A program made the translations under genes and the position numbers. The notes below the pieces were generated by a model. It saw nothing but the letters and a program-made list of their open reading frames with translations. It was not told the DNA's origin and ran no database searches. A stretch of DNA of 64,000 nucleotides, taken from assembly GCF_900698965.1 (NCBI RefSeq), contig NZ_LR217725.1, forward strand, positions 1-64,000. The letters are read 5' to 3'. This DNA comes from Erwinia_E haradaeae_A. Its GTDB lineage: Bacteria; Pseudomonadota; Gammaproteobacteria; Enterobacterales; Enterobacteriaceae. How positions within the stretch are numbered: the first letter of the stretch is position 1; the number at the start of each line of letters is the position of its first letter. Shown here piece by piece: positions 39,659 to 49,606 of the stretch.

Positions 39659-41044
39659 CTATGTTAGTTGTTGAGCTTTTTCCATTACTTCTTTAATAGA
39701 GCCAACCATGTAAAAAGCTTGTTCTGGAATCTTGTCGAATTCGCCATTAATAATTCCTTGAAAACCACGGATAGTATCAACTAATGGTACGTATTTTCCA
39801 GGAAATCCTGTAAATACCTCTGCAACAAAAAATGGTTGAGAAAGAAAACGTTGCACCTTACGAGCTCGAGTAACAACGAGTTTATCTTCCTCTGCTAGCT
39901 CATCTATACCAAGAATAGCAATAATATCTTTTAGTTCCTGATAACGTTGCAGGGTAGATTGCACGGCTCGTGCTGTAGCGTAATGGCTCTGACTCACTAT
40001 ATTAGGATCTAATTGACGGCTCGTTGAAGTCAATGGATCTACCGCAGGGTAGATTCCAAGGGCAGCAATGTGCCGACTGAGTACAATAGTTGCATCTAAG
40101 TGAGAAAAAGTAGTCGCTGGAGATGGATCAGATAGGTCATCTGCAGGAACATATACAGCCTGTACAGAAGTAATAGATCCAGTTTTTGTAGAAGTAATCC
40201 GTTCCTGCAATACACCCATCTCTTCTGCAAGAGTTGGCTGGTATCCTACTGCAGAAGGCATTCGACCTAAAAGAGCTGACACCTCTGTCCCTGCGAGGGT
40301 ATATCGATAAATGTTATCAATGAATAATAGAACTTCTCGTCCTTCATCGCGAAATTTTTCGGCTATTGTTAGACCGGTTAATGCAACACGCAAGCGGTTT
40401 CCAGGTGGTTCATTCATCTGCCCATACACTAAAGCAACTTTATCAATAACACCTGATTCGATCATTTCATGATATAAGTCATTCCCTTCACGAGTGCGTT
40501 CACCTACGCCAGAAAATACTGAAAAGCCAGAATGTTCAGCAGCAATATTACGGATGAGCTCCATCATATTAACGGTTTTACCTACACCAGCTCCGCCAAA
40601 TAAGCCAATTTTACCTCCTTTAGAAAATGGACACATGAGGTCTATAACTTTAATACCAGTTTCTAGCAATTCTTTTGAGCTTGATTGCTCTTCATAAGAA
40701 GGGGCGGGGCGATGAATAGCCCAACGCTCTTTCTCGCCAATCTCGCCTTTCATATCAATTGGTTCACCTAAAACATTCATCATTCGGCCGAGTGTTTTAA
40801 GTCCTACTGGTACTGTAATAGGGCGCTGTAAGTTATATACTGTTAAACCACGTTTTAGGCCGTCTGAAGAGCCCATTGCAATAGTGCGCACTACACCGCC
40901 ACCTATCTGTTGTTGCACTTCCAGGATGAGATTAATATTTTGATGTTTTACCTCAAGAGCATGATAGATTTTTGGTATAGCATGCTGAGAAAATTCAACA
41001 TCAATAACAGCGCCGATAATTTGAATAATTTTTCCAATAGTCAT
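39659..41044 (-). CDS. atpD: ATP synthase F1 beta subunit
   Basis: Catalytic subunit. It has 461 residues against 460 in E. coli. Walker A is GGAGVGKT, the catalytic glutamate region is GVGERTREGND, Walker B is VLLFIDNIYRY, and the DELSEED-type loop reads DELAEEDKL. All functional motifs are present. Separated from atpG by an unusually long 180-base gap within the operon. Confidence 0.99.
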   Translation of the reverse strand: MTIGKIIQIIGAVIDVEFSQHAIPKIYHALEVKHQNINLILEVQQQIGGGVVRTIAMGSSDGLKRGLTVYNLQRPITVPVGLKTLGRMMNVLGEPIDMKGEIGEKERWAIHRPAPSYEEQSSSKELLETGIKVIDLMCPFSKGGKIGLFGGAGVGKTVNMMELIRNIAAEHSGFSVFSGVGERTREGNDLYHEMIESGVIDKVALVYGQMNEPPGNRLRVALTGLTIAEKFRDEGREVLLFIDNIYRYTLAGTEVSALLGRMPSAVGYQPTLAEEMGVLQERITSTKTGSITSVQAVYVPADDLSDPSPATTFSHLDATIVLSRHIAALGIYPAVDPLTSTSRQLDPNIVSQSHYATARAVQSTLQRYQELKDIIAILGIDELAEEDKLVVTRARKVQRFLSQPFFVAEVFTGFPGKYVPLVDTIRGFQGIINGEFDKIPEQAFYMVGSIKEVMEKAQQLT

Positions 41045-41224
41045 GTCTGCTCCTATATGGCCACCCTAGATTTTTTATCAAATTATCCTAGCATGGCCTG
41101 AATTCTCATTGTTAGCATCTCACTACTTTTGGCATCCAATGATCATTGAATGTGTTTTTTGCAGTGAGTATCTTACGTTGGGATGTTATAGATAAAATTC
41201 ATGTATATCGCTTAGCTATAATAA

Positions 41225-42094
41225 TTAAACTGCGGAGGCACCTGCTACTATTTCAGTTAATTCTCTAGTAATGCTAGCTTGTCTAGCTTTGTTGCATGCT
41301 AACTGTAGTTCTGTAATTAAATTACCACCATTATCAGTAGCCATTTTCATTGCCAACATGCGGGCGGCTTGTTCGCTAGCTAAGTTTTCCATAACACTAT
41401 GGTATACCTGCGATTCAATATAGCGCTTTAGTGCTAAGTTTAAAATTGTTTTTGGATCCGGTTCGTATAAGTAGTCCCAATTGTGCATTATAGCAGTATT
41501 GGCGGGATCATGTTCAGGTATAAAAGGTAGAAGTTGCTGAATTATAGGACATTGAGACATAGTATTAATAAATTTATTACTAGCGATGTGAAGCTGACTG
41601 ATACGATTTTCATCATATGCTTGCAACATCACTTGAATGGGTCCTATTATATCTGATAAGGTTGGTTGATTCTTTATACCATGTACCTGTGCTACTACAT
41701 TGCTTCGGATAGAATTAAAAAATAGAACTCCTTGATAACCTATAATGGCTAGATCAACTCTCATCCCTAAATTAGACCAGGTTTGCATCTTTTTTAACAC
41801 TTTTCTAAATAAATTAAAATTTAAACCTCCGCATAGCCCACGATCAGTTGCGATGACTAGACATCCAATATTATGAACGTGACGTTGATCTAAATAGGGG
41901 TGCTTATATTCTAAGTTACCTATAGCCATGTGATTAATGACCTGACGTAATGTTTCTGTATATGGTCGACTAATTGCAATGCGATCCTGAGATTTGCGTA
42001 ATTTAGAGGCAGATACCATTTCCATCGCTTTAGTGATTTTCTGCGTATTTTGTATACAGAGAATTTTCCTACGTATCCCCTTTTCATCAGTCAT
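41225..42094 (-). CDS. atpG: ATP synthase F1 gamma subunit
   Basis: Rotating central shaft. It has 289 residues against 287 in E. coli. The N-terminal helix has NTQKITKAMEMVSASKLRK, the middle STDRGLCGG-type block reads ATDRGLCGGLN, and the C-terminal helix NKARQASITRELTEIVAGA enters the alpha/beta ring. 43 bases separate it from atpA. Confidence 0.98.
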   Translation of the reverse strand: MTDEKGIRRKILCIQNTQKITKAMEMVSASKLRKSQDRIAISRPYTETLRQVINHMAIGNLEYKHPYLDQRHVHNIGCLVIATDRGLCGGLNFNLFRKVLKKMQTWSNLGMRVDLAIIGYQGVLFFNSIRSNVVAQVHGIKNQPTLSDIIGPIQVMLQAYDENRISQLHIASNKFINTMSQCPIIQQLLPFIPEHDPANTAIMHNWDYLYEPDPKTILNLALKRYIESQVYHSVMENLASEQAARMLAMKMATDNGGNLITELQLACNKARQASITRELTEIVAGASAV

Positions 42095-42137
42095 AAGCTT
42101 CCCCGTAATATTATATCTCTTAATAGCTTAATAGGTT

Positions 42138-43691
42138 TTAATGTAAAATATTACTAAGATGTGTGGCTTTAAATGTCTCTAAGAGCTCTTTTAGTTGTTT
42201 ATCAATCTCATTGCTGTACTCATTAGACGTGTTAATTTCTGTGAGAAGAGCCGGGCAATGATTCTGAGCATAAGATAATAGCTCTGATTCAAAGGTGTTA
42301 ATATTGACGAGTTCAATATCATTTAAAAAACCATTTTCAGCAGCAAATAATATTATACTTTGTTCTGCAACAGACATTGGTGCGTTCTGTTTTTGTTTTA
42401 AAATTTCTGTAACTTTTTCGCCGTAATTCAATTGTTTGCGTGTGGTTTCATCTAAGTCAGAAGAGAATTGAGAAAATGCTTCTAACTCACGATATTGTGC
42501 TAAGGCAGTACGGATTCCACTAGATAGTTTTTTGATGATTTTTGTTTGAGCCGCGCTTCCTACTCGGGATACAGAAATTCCTGGGTTTACGGCTGGACGA
42601 ATACCAGAATTAAATAGATTAGTTTCTAAAAAAATCTGGCCATCAGTAATTGAGATAACATTCGTTGGCACAAATGCAGAAACATCACCTGCTTGAGTTT
42701 CTATAATTGGCAAAACTGTAAGCGAACCGCTTCTTCCTTTAACTGTTCCGTTGGTGGTGCGTTCCACGTAATTCTTATTTACGCGAGAAGCACGTTCTAG
42801 TAACCTAGAGTGTAGATAAAAAACATCACCAGGAAATGCTTCTCGACCGGGTGGTCGACGGAGCAGTAAAGAAATTTGTCGATATGCAACAGCTTGCTTA
42901 GATAGATCGTCATATACAATCAGCGCATCTTCTCCACGATCTCGGAAATATTCACCCATTGTGCATCCAGCATAAGGCGCTAGATATTGAAGAGCTGCTG
43001 GTTCAGATGCAGTGGCAACAACTACGATAGTATTAGATAGCGCATTATGCTCTTCTAGCTTTAAAACAACATTAGCAATGGTAGAAGCTTTTTGCCCAAT
43101 AGCTACATATATACATTTAATACCAGAGTGTCTTTGATTAATAATGGTGTCTATTGCCAGAGTTGTTTTACCAGTTTGACGATCACCAATGATTAACTCA
43201 CGTTGACCTCGACCAATGGGGATCATAGCATCAATTGCTTTATAACCTGTTTGCATAGGTTGATTTACGGATTCTCTATCAATAACGCCTGGTGCAATCA
43301 CCTCTATAGGAGAGAACTTCTCATAATTTATTATGCCTTTACCATCAATTGGGGATCCTAAAGTATTTACTACGCGACCTAGTAAAGACTTTCCAACTGG
43401 AACCTCAAGAATACGACCGGTGCAATTTACTGTCGTTCCTTCCGTCAGATCTGTGTATGGACCCATCACAACTGCGCCAACGGAATCACGTTCTAGATTT
43501 AGTGCAATAGCATAACGGTTATCAGGTAAGGCAATCATTTCGCCCTGCATAACATCAGATAATCCGTATATCCGAATAATGCCATCACTTACAGAAATAA
43601 TCGTACCTTGATTATCATTTGTGTAACTTATATCAAATTGCGCAATGCGTTGTTTAATGATTTCGCTAATTTCAGTGGCATTCAGTTGCAT
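42138..43691 (-). CDS. atpA: ATP synthase F1 alpha subunit
   Basis: Non-catalytic nucleotide-binding subunit. The start is set at the ATG at 43691 (MQLNATEISEIIKQRI), identical in register to E. coli, with an AAGGA site upstream; a longer frame from 43721 would overlap atpH and is not needed. 517 residues against 513. P-loop GDRQTGKT, the arginine-finger region SVSRVGSAAQ and YREL are intact. Seven bases separate it from atpH. Confidence 0.98.
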   Translation of the reverse strand: MQLNATEISEIIKQRIAQFDISYTNDNQGTIISVSDGIIRIYGLSDVMQGEMIALPDNRYAIALNLERDSVGAVVMGPYTDLTEGTTVNCTGRILEVPVGKSLLGRVVNTLGSPIDGKGIINYEKFSPIEVIAPGVIDRESVNQPMQTGYKAIDAMIPIGRGQRELIIGDRQTGKTTLAIDTIINQRHSGIKCIYVAIGQKASTIANVVLKLEEHNALSNTIVVVATASEPAALQYLAPYAGCTMGEYFRDRGEDALIVYDDLSKQAVAYRQISLLLRRPPGREAFPGDVFYLHSRLLERASRVNKNYVERTTNGTVKGRSGSLTVLPIIETQAGDVSAFVPTNVISITDGQIFLETNLFNSGIRPAVNPGISVSRVGSAAQTKIIKKLSSGIRTALAQYRELEAFSQFSSDLDETTRKQLNYGEKVTEILKQKQNAPMSVAEQSIILFAAENGFLNDIELVNINTFESELLSYAQNHCPALLTEINTSNEYSNEIDKQLKELLETFKATHLSNILH

Positions 43692-43698
43692 AATTGCT

Positions 43699-44238
43699 TT
43701 ATCCTTTAGATAGTATGGCACCGGTTAGTTTTTTAATTTGACCCCGCACACTTCCATCAATTGTCATATCTCCTACTCTAAGAATAACGCCTGCTATTAT
43801 AGATTGGTCAATTTTACAGTCCAGTGTAATCTGGCATAAAAGGTGTTTTTCCATAGCGATTGTTATGTTATCAAGTTGCTTCTGACTTAGCATGGTCGAG
43901 GAAATAACCTCTACTTTCATTACATTATCATGCATAGCACGTAATTGAATAAATTGATTGAGAATTACGGGCAATATAGGTAAGCGCCTATTATAAGCTA
44001 TTATCTTGATAAAATTTTGCGTTTCATGGTCAATTTGGTCGCTCAATAGTGCTATGAATTGTTCAGAAAGCAAGGTCGGTGAGAGAGGTCTGTTAATTAA
44101 ATGTTGTATTTGTGCAGTGCGTGACACTAAAGTAGCAAGTGTTAACATGTTTTGCCAGTGGTCTATATTTTGTTTCTCTATGGCAAAATGAAAAGCCGCT
44201 CGTGCGTAGGGACGAGCAATGGTTATAGTTGAAAACAT
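43699..44238 (-). CDS. atpH: ATP synthase F1 delta subunit
   Basis: Connects the peripheral stalk to the F1 head. It has 179 residues against 177 in E. coli. Conserved ends: ARPYARAAFHFA at the N-terminus and AGVILRVGDMTIDGSVRGQI at the C-terminus. Its ATG overlaps the atpF stop by one base (TAATG), so coupling is likely. Confidence 0.97.
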   Translation of the reverse strand: MFSTITIARPYARAAFHFAIEKQNIDHWQNMLTLATLVSRTAQIQHLINRPLSPTLLSEQFIALLSDQIDHETQNFIKIIAYNRRLPILPVILNQFIQLRAMHDNVMKVEVISSTMLSQKQLDNITIAMEKHLLCQITLDCKIDQSIIAGVILRVGDMTIDGSVRGQIKKLTGAILSKG

Positions 44239-44723
44239 TAAACGATGCCTTTCGAGAGTTTAGTAATCAACGTATTAATGATATTTGTGTGATCAGATTC
44301 GTTTATGGAGCGCTCAAGAATTTTTTCAGCACCTGATACAGTTAATATTGCGAGCTGTGCGCATAACTCTTGGGTTGCTCTTTGACGTTCAATATTAATG
44401 TGAGCAATGGCTTGAGTTACTATTTTTTTGCGTTCTTTTTCAGCTTCGATTGTTGCTGTTTCTAGGATCTGCGAGTAACGGGTATTAGCTATCTCAATAA
44501 TAGCTTGAGCATCTTTTTTTGCTTCTTTTAAGAAATTATTTGCATTAGATCTGATAATTTCAATTTCTTTTCGGGTGTTTTCTGCAAAAACAAGATTGTC
44601 TGTAATTGCCCTTTGACGTTTCTCAATGGCACCTATCAGTGGGGGCCATATGTAGTGCATACAAAACCAGACAAACAGAATAAATGCAATAGCTTGTCCA
44701 AGAATAGTTGCGTTAATGCTCAT
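44238..44723 (-). CDS. atpF: ATP synthase Fo subunit b
   Basis: Peripheral stalk: one N-terminal membrane helix (AIAFILFVWFCMHYIWPPL) and a long charged coiled coil. The start is set at the ATG at 44723 (MSINATILGQ), matching E. coli MNLNATILGQ; the ribosome site GAGG lies inside the longer frame that begins at 44738. 161 residues against 156. 110 bases separate it from atpE. Confidence 0.96.
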   Translation of the reverse strand: MSINATILGQAIAFILFVWFCMHYIWPPLIGAIEKRQRAITDNLVFAENTRKEIEIIRSNANNFLKEAKKDAQAIIEIANTRYSQILETATIEAEKERKKIVTQAIAHINIERQRATQELCAQLAILTVSGAEKILERSINESDHTNIINTLITKLSKGIV

Positions 44724-44833
44724 AATACGATACCTCATTATAATATAACGTTCATTACTCTTACTTAATAAATAAAAGGTATATATGTTTTTGTTTATCT
44801 TATTTTGTAAATTTATAAACAGTTAGTGGTTAT

Positions 44834-45076
44834 TTATAATGCAACGGCAAACATGAGATATAGCCCTAGCCCGACAGCGATCATAGGAATTGCATCGACC
44901 AAACCCATCACAACAAAGAATTGTGTTCGCAACAGAGGTACTAGATCTGGTTGACGCGCGGCACCTTCTAAGAACTTACCTCCTAGAATTCCAATCCCAA
45001 TTGCTGCACCAATTGCTGCTAACCCCATCATTATGGCAGCAGACATGTAAAGTATATCTATATTGAGATGCCCCAT
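44834..45076 (-). CDS. atpE: ATP synthase Fo subunit c
   Basis: Forms the proton-carrying rotor ring. It has 80 residues (E. coli 79) from the ATG at 45076 (MGHLNIDILYM), with GGAG six bases upstream; an earlier in-frame ATG at 45118 would add 14 non-family residues. Two membrane helices joined by the polar loop ARQPDL. The essential carboxylate is in GLVDAIPM. Confidence 0.97.
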   Translation of the reverse strand: MGHLNIDILYMSAAIMMGLAAIGAAIGIGILGGKFLEGAARQPDLVPLLRTQFFVVMGLVDAIPMIAVGLGLYLMFAVAL

Positions 45077-45156
45077 GATTTTCTCCGTTTTAGTAAAATA
45101 TAAATGCAAGTTACTCAATTATTACTCAGTTATTAAAGAATGACCGTAAGAAAATC

Positions 45157-45978
45157 TTAATGTTTTTCAGAGGCCATGGATAGATAGACAATTGTTAATA
45201 CCATAAAAAGAAATGCTTGTAGAGAGATAATTAAGATATGAAAAATAGCCCATGGAACACTTAGTATCCATTGCGACCACCATGGTAATAGACCAGCAAT
45301 AAGGATAAAAATCAATTCGCCTGCGTACATATTTCCGAACAATCTTAGACCGAGAGAAACTGGTTTAGATAACAAGTTAACACTTTCTAGAATAAGATTA
45401 ATTGGAATAAATATAGGATTATTAAATGGTTTAAGTATTAGCTCTTTGCTAAATACTCTTATTCCTTTCATCTTAATGCTATAAAAAAGTATTAAAATAA
45501 ATACCCCAAGAGACAGAGACAACGTAATGTTCACATCAGCAGATGGCACTACTCGTAAGGATGGGAATTTAAATAAAGAATGTTCTCCGATATATGAAAA
45601 AAAATCAATAGGAATAATATCCATAAGGTTCATCAGAAAAACCCACACAAAAATTGTCAAGGCTAGAGGCGCGATGATTTTACTTTTTCCATGATACATC
45701 TCACGAACATTATTATCTACCAACTGAATCACTAGTTCAATGGCGGTTTGTAATTTCCCAGGAGCACCACTAGATGCGGATTGCGCAACTACACGAAATA
45801 AAGTTAAAAAAATACAGCCTAGTACGACAGAGAAAAATATAGAGTCAATATTTAAAATCCAAAATGTTTCTGGGTGGTTATTTGGATTGACGAACTGAAG
45901 AGTTCTCAAATCAATCTGAAGATTATGCAGATGATGAGTAATATACTCTTGTAGTGTCGATGTTTCGCCTACGGCCAT
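45157..45978 (-). CDS. atpB: ATP synthase Fo subunit a
   Basis: Membrane stator that forms the proton half-channels. The start is set at the ATG at 45978 (MAVGETSTLQEYITHHL), which fits the family; an ATG at 46005 gives nine extra residues without a ribosome site. 273 residues against 271. The essential arginine is in SLGLRLFGNMYAGE, and ILIAGLLPWWSQWIL is kept. First gene of the operon: atpI, which precedes it in E. coli, is absent. Confidence 0.97.
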   Translation of the reverse strand: MAVGETSTLQEYITHHLHNLQIDLRTLQFVNPNNHPETFWILNIDSIFFSVVLGCIFLTLFRVVAQSASSGAPGKLQTAIELVIQLVDNNVREMYHGKSKIIAPLALTIFVWVFLMNLMDIIPIDFFSYIGEHSLFKFPSLRVVPSADVNITLSLSLGVFILILFYSIKMKGIRVFSKELILKPFNNPIFIPINLILESVNLLSKPVSLGLRLFGNMYAGELIFILIAGLLPWWSQWILSVPWAIFHILIISLQAFLFMVLTIVYLSMASEKH

Positions 45979-46837
45979 AGTATATATCACCCTTAATATA
46001 TTCAAATAATAAACAGGTCTATAATTGGTTTACGCACTATGTTGATCATTATGTTATAATGCGCATGTAATAATTACAGAAATTTTAAAATTCTACAGTA
46101 TAGTAAAAACTATAGTAGATTGCTACTACTAGTAGTGGAGTTAGGCAATTAACATTACGAAATATATACAATTGAATTATTATTTAATTTTCTTGAGCTT
46201 TTATACAGATATTAAACAGATACATATACAGATATGAAACTATGAAACAGATAAATTATCAGAATGTTTCTGTCTGAGCATTTCGTATTTAATGCTTAGT
46301 AGTGATAGTAGTGATTTGGATACTTAGTAGCTCCTAATAGTGTCAGCTTAAGAATCAAGCTATTCTAAAAACTACTGGAAATAGAGTTCTACTAAATATT
46401 TTATATAGTAGTTTGAATACTTTACAATATATAACCATAGGATTTTCTATCCTGACAAAATAACGCTATTACAAGCGTAAGTATAAAGTAACTTGTTGTG
46501 ATTATAATATTAAAACATTGATCGAGATCCTTTAGATCGTTTGTCAAGTACAGCTGATTACATGGTATTCGATTGCGTCAGTTTGTGGAAATACATAAAA
46601 TATTTACGATATTTGCTCTAAAAATTACAATTAAAACATAAAACTATATCAGTGATCGCCACATATTGTGTGATGCCAGTGTATCTAAATATCTCTGAAA
46701 TTTTATTATTTTATGATGTTAATAACAAAACTTGTCAAAACTTGAGAGTGAGCGGATGTCAAAAAATTTAAAAACTGTCATCATGCTTTCTGCATTATTT
46801 TTAAAACGATATATAAATCTTTAATTACAGTTACTGT

Positions 46838-46857
46838 TCTTCAATGTAAATTGAAGA
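46838..46857. repeat. perfect hairpin 8/4/8
   Basis: TCTTCAAT, loop GTAA, ATTGAAGA. No T tract follows. Confidence 0.65.
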
Positions 46858-47265
46858 TTTGTAATCAATTATTTTAAATAAACACATTATCATATAAACA
46901 GAATAAACACATTATCATATAATAAACAGACGTAACTTAGATTGTAATTTAGATTAAATATCACTTAAAAGAATAACCCAGAACGGGTTCGCTAGTTTAT
47001 TGAATAATATCGATATTTATACTCTTTTAGAGATTGCAATGTGTCAATAACATGCACTCTCAGAGGACCAAGACGAGTATCTCATGGCACGTAGAACCAT
47101 TATAATTATATAGAGTTTTTATTGCTATCGCTATACTATAATGATAGTTATAGTAGATTTGTTTATTACATTAATCGATTTGCTAAACCTCTTTGAAACT
47201 TTGAATATGAAACTTTTGAATATTAAACTAATTATCAACTAATTATTAACTAATGATCAACTAAT

Positions 47266-47312
47266 TATCATTCATAACCTAACAACCTTTATCATTCATA
47301 ACCTAACAACCT
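47266..47312. repeat. 23-bp duplication with trailing copies
   Basis: A 23-bp unit beginning TATCATTCATAACCTAACAA occurs at 47266-47288 and 47290-47312, and its end (CTAACAACCT) is copied once more. Just upstream, ATCAACTAATTAT-type segments are also repeated. A small cluster of successive duplications. Confidence 0.85.
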
Positions 47313-47522
47313 CTAACAACCTATTGAACTAATTGTTGGTTATTATAACATATAATTGATTATAACATAGAATGTTGAGCGAACATATGATACTTGCGCT
47401 TTTTTATTATGATTTTCTTTATTTAATTGTCAGAATTTAGTCATTACTTGAGATCAAAAAGATATATCCCAATAGGTGTTATTTAAGGTCAGGCTATTTT
47501 TATGTTGGCAATAAAATTTTCA

Positions 47523-47554
47523 ATATGATTAATTATCTATATGATTAATTATCT
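47523..47554. repeat. 16-bp direct duplication
   Basis: ATATGATTAATTATCT occurs exactly twice in a row. Confidence 0.9.
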
Positions 47555-47708
47555 AATACAAGAGATATGAGCAATTTAGATAAGAGATTCCAGTAATGAA
47601 TTTACCTAATAAATACTATTTTAATTGTTATCAACATATTCATTTTATTTTAGGCTGTTATTTTCATAGTCATAACACTGTAGATTTCTGATCTATGATG
47701 GAGTAACA

Positions 47709-48260
47709 ATGATGAATTACTCTGTTCCTTTTTACCATGTTTTTATATTCATGGGCGTATCTGGCAGTGGTAAGTCAACTATTGCTAATTCAGTTGCATG
47801 TCGCTTGCATGCTGCCATTCTGGATGGGGATTTTTTGCACCCGCGTGATAATATTGAAAAAATGTCATCGGGACGTGCGTTAAGTGACAGTGATCGTCGT
47901 CCGTGGCTACAAGCTATTAATGATGCGATATTTGCTATGAAACGTACAAATAAGCTATCACTCATTGTATGTTCTGCGCTTAAAAAGAGTTATCGCGATA
48001 TTTTGCGCATGGGTCATCCCAGTCTATCTTTTATTTATCTTAAAGGTGATTTTGAGATTATACAGGCACGTCTGCAAAAGCGTAAAGGGCATTTTTTTCA
48101 ATCTCAAATGTTGAGAGCACAGTTTTTGACTTTAGAAGATCCAGGAAATGATGAAAAAGATATCTGTCTGGTTAATGTTAACCAATCATTACAGTGTGTC
48201 ATCGATACCAGTATCAAAACTATTGAGAATATTATTCAGTATCATACAGGGGGGTCTTAA
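47709..48260 (+). CDS. gntK: gluconokinase (thermoresistant GntK type)
   Basis: Phosphorylates gluconate to 6-phosphogluconate with ATP. It has 183 residues. The P-loop GVSGSGKS is at 16-23, and DGDFLHPRDNIEKM and CSALKKSYRDILR are signature blocks closer to E. coli GntK than to IdnK. A GGAG site lies before the ATG. The stop overlaps the gntU start by one base (TAATG), the same gene pair as E. coli gntK-gntU. GntR was not seen in the window, so control is unknown. Confidence 0.96.
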   Translation: MMNYSVPFYHVFIFMGVSGSGKSTIANSVACRLHAAILDGDFLHPRDNIEKMSSGRALSDSDRRPWLQAINDAIFAMKRTNKLSLIVCSALKKSYRDILRMGHPSLSFIYLKGDFEIIQARLQKRKGHFFQSQMLRAQFLTLEDPGNDEKDICLVNVNQSLQCVIDTSIKTIENIIQYHTGGS

Positions 48261-49606
48261 TGGATATCATAACGCTGATATTAACAGCAGTTGGTTCAGT
48301 ATTTCTGTTGTTATTTTTGGTTATGAAAGAACGTATGCATGCTTTTATAGCGCTAATTTTAGTTTCTATCTGCGCAGGTGTCATGTCTGGTATGCCACTA
48401 GAAAGCATTGCTGCTACTATGCAAAAGGGAATGGGCGGGACACTCGGGTTTCTTGCTATTATTGTTGGGCTAGGGGCAATGTTTGGTAAAATACTTCAAG
48501 AAGTTGGTGTAGTAAATCAAATTGCTTTTTTTATGTTAAAAACCTTTAGTGAACGTCATGCGTCTTATGCTCTGGGGGTTGCCGGACTAATTTGTGCTCT
48601 GCCATTATTTTTTGAGGTAGCAGTAGTTTTATTGATTAGTATTGCCTTTGCGGTAGGGCATCGCACTGGAGAAAATTTAGTCAAGTTATTGCTTTCATTG
48701 TTTTCCGGGATGGCAGCCGCTTCTGCTTTTCTGTTGCCTGGTCCAGCGCCTATGCTGTTAGCTTTGCAGATGCATGCAGATTTTGGATGGATGATATTAT
48801 TAGGGCTTTGTTCAGCTATTCCAGGAATGTTGATTGCAGGCCCTATATTTGGTGGTTTTATTAGTCAATATGTGCAATTTCCGAAGATTAATGAAGATGT
48901 TTCGACTCAATTTCAAGCGAGCTATCTTCCATCATTTCCTGTGAGTCTGTCGTTAATTCTATGTCCACTGCTTTTAGTATGTCTTAAGACAATTGGTGAA
49001 TGCTTTACCTCCCCAGATACGAGCATGTATAGATTTTTAGAGTTAATTGGTCATCCATTTATTGCTATTCTCATTTCTTGCTTATTAGTTATTTATGGTA
49101 TAGCGCGTCCTTATGGCATGGATAAAGAAAAAGTAATGCAGATTTGTGCTTCATCACTTCATCCAGCAGGGATTATCCTTTTAGTTATTGGTGCTGGCGG
49201 CGTATTTAAGCAGGTTTTAGTAGATTCAGGTATTGGCTCAACCTTGGGAAGTTTATTAATAGGATCAGATTTGCCAATTGCAATAGCTTGTTTTTTACTG
49301 GCTGGTGCTGTACGTATTATTCAGGGATCAGCTACTATTGCTTGTTTAACAGTAGTTGGTTTAGTAACTCCAATCATTGAGCCGATGCATTATTCTGGAG
49401 CACAATTAGCAGCATTATCAATGTGTATTTCTGGTGGTTCAATTATTTTAAGTCATGTGAATGATGCTGGTTTTTGGTTATTCAGTCGTTTTACTGCTGC
49501 TACAGAATCTCAGACATTAAAAACATGGACTGTAATGGAAACTATTTTAGGCAGTGTAGGGGGTGTAATTGGGATTGTAGCTTTTAAGCTATTAGCATAT
49601 TGCTAA
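48260..49606 (+). CDS. gntU: low-affinity gluconate permease
   Basis: Inner-membrane H+/gluconate symporter of the Gnt family. It has 448 residues against 446 in E. coli GntU and is hydrophobic throughout, with about 12-14 membrane segments. It starts MDIITLILTAVGSVFLLLFL. Family blocks KGMGGTLGFLA, LPLFFEVAVVLL, LPGPAPMLLA, VIGAGGVFKQVLVDSG and SHVNDAGFW are kept. Translationally coupled to gntK. Together they import and activate gluconate, perhaps of host origin (inference). Confidence 0.96.
   Translation: MDIITLILTAVGSVFLLLFLVMKERMHAFIALILVSICAGVMSGMPLESIAATMQKGMGGTLGFLAIIVGLGAMFGKILQEVGVVNQIAFFMLKTFSERHASYALGVAGLICALPLFFEVAVVLLISIAFAVGHRTGENLVKLLLSLFSGMAAASAFLLPGPAPMLLALQMHADFGWMILLGLCSAIPGMLIAGPIFGGFISQYVQFPKINEDVSTQFQASYLPSFPVSLSLILCPLLLVCLKTIGECFTSPDTSMYRFLELIGHPFIAILISCLLVIYGIARPYGMDKEKVMQICASSLHPAGIILLVIGAGGVFKQVLVDSGIGSTLGSLLIGSDLPIAIACFLLAGAVRIIQGSATIACLTVVGLVTPIIEPMHYSGAQLAALSMCISGGSIILSHVNDAGFWLFSRFTAATESQTLKTWTVMETILGSVGGVIGIVAFKLLAYC

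Larger units (their letters stand above)
45979..47708. other. 1.7 kb spacer between atpB and gntK
   Basis: Divergent atp operon and gntK flank this stretch, so both promoters should be here, but no convincing -35/-10 pair was found. No trace of atpI. It contains an 8/4/8 hairpin TCTTCAAT/ATTGAAGA (46838-46857), duplicated 23-bp units (47266-47312), a 16-bp duplication (47523-47554) and a duplicated AATAAACACATTATCATAT segment near 46876-46925. Confidence 0.5.

Noticed and set aside
41045..41224. Extra small gene in the 180-base gap between atpG and atpD
   Set aside because: No frame with a credible start or similarity; the gap is simply longer than usual.
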